A model generated the notes under the pieces. The model had not been told where the DNA came from and made no database searches. It was given only the letters and a program-made list of their open reading frames with translations. The position numbers were made by a program, and so were the translations under genes. A stretch of DNA of 64,000 bases, taken from Methanovulcanius yangii (GTDB lineage: Archaea; Halobacteriota; Methanomicrobia; Methanomicrobiales; Methanomicrobiaceae). The stretch covers positions 1,851,780 through 1,915,779 of the forward strand of contig NZ_LTBL01000001.1 in the NCBI RefSeq assembly GCF_018687785.1, read 5' to 3'. Shown piece by piece: positions 61,573-64,000 of the stretch. Position 1 is the first letter of the stretch, and every line of letters starts with the position of its first letter.

Positions 61573-62437
61573 CCACCGCACCCTTCTCCTCGTGCTGGGC
61601 GGCCTCCTTTTCGTCTCGTTCGTCTGGGAAGGACTCATCCTCCTCGCAGGCGGCGTCGCCGGCCCGTACTTCACCCTCATGGCAACGGCGCTGATGTTCT
61701 TCCCCACGATCGCGGGATTCGCGTACCTGCGCCGGACGGGGAGGAGCGCACGACCGATCCTCACGCAGGTCGGGAAGAAGCGCTACCTCCTCGCTGCCGC
61801 CCTCTTTCCGGTCGCCCTTACCGTGCTCGTCATAGGGGGCGCCGTCGCCGCGGGCGTGATGACGCAGACGCTCTACGACGGGACGACCGGGATGGTAACC
61901 CTCCCCGGCGTGGACGGAGAGCAGATCTCCGTCGGGGTGTTCCTCCTCCAGTTCCTCGTCACCATGGTCGTGGGCATCGCGGTCACCTCGATCGCCACCT
62001 TCGGCGAGGAGTTCGGGTGGAGGGGCGTCTTCCAGAACCGTCTCGTGGCACGGTACGGGGTCGTTGCGGGCCTCGTCTTCCTCGGGATATTCTGGGGCAT
62101 CTGGCACGCCCCCATCATCTACGCAGGCTACAACTTCCCCGGCTACCCGCTCCTCGGGAGCCTCGTCCTCATGCCGCTCTTCACCCTCGGCACCAGCGGT
62201 GTCTTTGCGTGGTTGACGCTTCGGTCGGGAAGCTTCTGGCCGGCGGTGCTCGCCCACGCATCGTTCAACAGCACCGCAGGCCCCCTCATCTACCTGCCGG
62301 TCTTCGATGCGGAACCGCTGGTGAAGTACCTCCTCTTCGTCATCCCGTGGGCGGTTCTGGGCATCGCCGCGATCCTCCATTTGAAGATGACCGAGGGGAC
62401 GGGGGCGTGGGCCCTTTACCCCGCAGAAGAGCTCTGA
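61562..62437 (+). CDS. CPBP family intramembrane metalloprotease
   Basis: 291 residues with about eight membrane segments. The Abi/CPBP motifs are present: FGEEFGWRGVFQNRLVARYG (EExxxR), FLGIFWGIWHAPIIYAGYNF (second His motif) and VLAHASFNSTAG (HxxxN). Related proteins cleave or process membrane substrates, including in bacteriocin immunity. It overlaps the upstream regulator gene. Confidence 0.9.
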   Translation: MDSNHRTLLLVLGGLLFVSFVWEGLILLAGGVAGPYFTLMATALMFFPTIAGFAYLRRTGRSARPILTQVGKKRYLLAAALFPVALTVLVIGGAVAAGVMTQTLYDGTTGMVTLPGVDGEQISVGVFLLQFLVTMVVGIAVTSIATFGEEFGWRGVFQNRLVARYGVVAGLVFLGIFWGIWHAPIIYAGYNFPGYPLLGSLVLMPLFTLGTSGVFAWLTLRSGSFWPAVLAHASFNSTAGPLIYLPVFDAEPLVKYLLFVIPWAVLGIAAILHLKMTEGTGAWALYPAEEL

Positions 62438-62621
62438 GGGTCCGGGGTCTCATCCCTGCAGCCCTCCGGTTGAGGATCTCTTCTCCCCGCCTTATTTTTA
62501 AGTCATCCCGATCACCTCCTCTTCATTCCCGGATTGTCTCGTCCCGGTGGGCAGGCCGCCACCGCCTCCTCCATCACCACTCATTACATATAGCAGACGG
62601 GCAATCAATGCATGATCAGCC

Positions 62622-63437
62622 ATGCAGGATGAGAGGATGTTCCTCGCCCGGGGGGAGGACGACTGGTATGCGCTCATGGAGCATGCCCCGGTGATGTTCC
62701 AGAGTACCGGCCCGGACGGGCATTTTGTCCATGTGAACCGGGCGTGGCGGGAGGCCCTCGGATATACGGCGGAGGAGGCGATGCGGCTTACCCCTGCGGA
62801 TGTCATCGACCCGTCCTGTGAGGGGATGTGCCGGACCCTCTTCGGGGAGCCGGTGCCGGGCTGTGGGGCGGATGCGGTCGATGCGGTTCTCCTGACGAGC
62901 GGGGGCGAGGAGCTCCGGGTCCGGGGGACCTCGCTCTGCCTCACCCGGATGGGCCGTCCCGTCGGGAGTATGGCCCTCTTCGTCCCCGCCGCCTGCGAGC
63001 CCGCGGGCCCGGCAGAGGAGGGGCGGTCGGCATGCATGGAGCGCTTTCTCGCCGCCCTCTCCGTGCCGGTCTATCGCAAGGACCGGCAGGGGCGGCTCAC
63101 GTGGGCGAACGGCGCCTTCGAGACGTTCACGGGCGTGGCCGCCGAGGCGCTCCCCGGCATGCCGGCGGCGGATCTCGTCCCGCCCCCCTTTTCTGCCCGC
63201 CTCCGGGAGATGGACGAACAGCTCCTTGAAACGGGCGGGGTCCAGCAGTTCGAGGAGCCGGTCACCCTCGCAGACGGCACCGTCCGGCTCGTGACCGTCA
63301 CGCAGGTGGCCTGTGAGGACGCCCCGGGAGAGATCGCAGGGATTCTCGGGACCTTTCACGAGAGATCGTCAGGGCAGAGAGGGGTGGAAAAAAAGGACGC
63401 GGGGGAGTGGTGCGCCGTGCCGGGGGACGAGCCCTAG
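62622..63437 (+). CDS. Two-PAS-domain protein without output domain
   Basis: 271 residues. PAS 1: YALMEHAPVMFQSTGPDGHF and YTAEEAMRLTPADVIDPSCE; PAS 2: FLAALSVPVYRKDRQGRLTW and TGVAAEALPGMPAADLVPPP with PVTLADGTVRLVTVTQVACE. It ends a few residues after a final FHERSSGQRGVEKKD. No kinase, receiver or DNA-binding domain follows, so it may act as a stand-alone sensor or interaction module. Upstream gap (62438-62621) holds no gene. Confidence 0.78.
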   Translation: MQDERMFLARGEDDWYALMEHAPVMFQSTGPDGHFVHVNRAWREALGYTAEEAMRLTPADVIDPSCEGMCRTLFGEPVPGCGADAVDAVLLTSGGEELRVRGTSLCLTRMGRPVGSMALFVPAACEPAGPAEEGRSACMERFLAALSVPVYRKDRQGRLTWANGAFETFTGVAAEALPGMPAADLVPPPFSARLREMDEQLLETGGVQQFEEPVTLADGTVRLVTVTQVACEDAPGEIAGILGTFHERSSGQRGVEKKDAGEWCAVPGDEP

Positions 63438-63506
63438 TAAGACATCAGGATCCGGCGTACGTTTTTGAGCTGCCGCCTGCACTTCATGCAGCCCGTTCCG
63501 GGAACT

Positions 63507-63776
63507 TCAATGGTTACCAGCGTTCACCGTCTCGTCCCCCGGACTTTGCGGATGGTGCCCCGGGGAAATGTCCGGTGCTGCGTTTGAGGCATGATTATAT
63601 TGCTTCGCCCGGGAGGCGAGCGCCGCCCGCAGCGTCTGTTCATCCGTGATGGTCTCATCGGTGATGCCGGCAAAGACGGACTCGGCCATGGGAAGGCCCC
63701 CGTCCAGACCGGCGGTGTCGAGATGGCGGAGCCATCGCAACACATCTGCCCTGAAGCATGGAATGGTGTGCTTCAA
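63507..63776 (-). CDS. Small hypothetical protein (TTG start)
   Basis: 89 residues, no membrane segment, beginning MKHTIPCFRADVLRWLRHLD and containing FAGITDETITDEQTLRAALA. I do not recognise it. The start is TTG, but GGGTGAG lies immediately upstream and TATTATACGG further upstream, which supports expression. Composition is not that of an antisense shadow because no gene covers the other strand. Beyond 63776 to the window end nothing further is recognised. Confidence 0.35.
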   Translation of the reverse strand: MKHTIPCFRADVLRWLRHLDTAGLDGGLPMAESVFAGITDETITDEQTLRAALASRAKQYNHASNAAPDISPGHHPQSPGDETVNAGNH

Positions 63777-64000
63777 TTTCTCACCCGAACTGATTTTCCG
63801 TATAATACTCCTGCGATTGCTGAGGAGATAATACCGGAGACTGCGCTGATGGTGGGCGTGCGACGTGGTCCGGCACTAATCCGCTCCCCGGCGAGGTCAC
63901 CAGGCGGGGTTTTTCGCTTCGGAAGAACCGTTCCGGTGCGGGATTCTGTCATGATGGGTATTGTGTGTGGCCGCCGGTGGGCTGAACACTATTCCTGTCA

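Overview
The window looks like a chromosome segment from a high-GC methanogenic euryarchaeon, most like Methanomicrobiales. The support is an archaeal-type 7S (SRP) RNA, aEF1B beside a small zinc-ribbon protein, an MfnE-type methanofuran-biosynthesis kinase, an AbrB-PhoU phosphate regulator, UPF0282, PEGA and PGF-pre-PGF surface proteins, and histidine kinases with the H-box ITRHDILNQ. Genes are dense, leaders are short and several T-rich terminators are visible. There is no CRISPR array, rRNA operon, insertion sequence or prophage.

Layout. 1-1374 (-): 3'-truncated secreted protein of alternating 'A' and 'B' modules. 1596-6015 (+): MoxR ATPase, DUF58, VWA and a BatD-like membrane protein. 6091-13145 (+): a TiaS-like protein, then an ECF transporter (S component, fused double ATPase, T component) flanked by two surface proteins built from the same A/B modules; the second has a five-PEGA stalk and is split by a frameshift at a run of seven G. 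13216-15294: small charged protein, membrane-anchored OB-fold protein (-), secreted purple-acid-phosphatase-like phosphoesterase. 15371-21745 (+): a compact five-gene operon of three paralogous surface proteins and one lipoprotein, all resembling a degenerate sulfite-oxidase/molybdopterin fold, ending in a WtpA-type tungstate-binding lipoprotein with no permease nearby. This is the strongest candidate for an undescribed system.

21986-24348 (-): archaellin-like protein overlapping a surface phospholipase-D protein. 24474-28548: mfnE, zinc ribbon, aEF1B, a CHASE4 sensor lacking an ATPase domain, malate dehydrogenase (-). 28574-28881 (-): SRP RNA. 28896-38894: methyltransferases, metallophosphoesterase, UPF0282, Yip1 protein, flavodoxin-fold oxidoreductase, GNAT, a ribbon-helix-helix protein with a three-site operator, DHA2 efflux pump, a frameshifted bile-acid-symporter-like gene and a DUF2238-like membrane protein. 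38982-41109: SHOCT protein, repeat element, EamA transporter, tRNA(CAU). 41245-46897: phosphate system (AbrB-PhoU; pstS, fused pstC-pstA, pstB, phoU). 47105-58077: three sensor kinases, a novel membrane protein and a double rubredoxin. 58144-63776: FMN-binding protein, seven-repeat surface protein, GbsR-like regulator with a CPBP protease, PAS protein and a small ORF.

A three-copy dispersed non-coding repeat with strong hairpins lies at 21812, 36275 and 39511. Several surface proteins share a signal peptide, stalk modules and a C-terminal hydrophobic/Arg tail, and two ligand-domain types sit on the same PEGA stalk beside two metal/cofactor uptake gene sets. I infer modular ligand capture at the cell surface feeding ECF and Wtp-type uptake.
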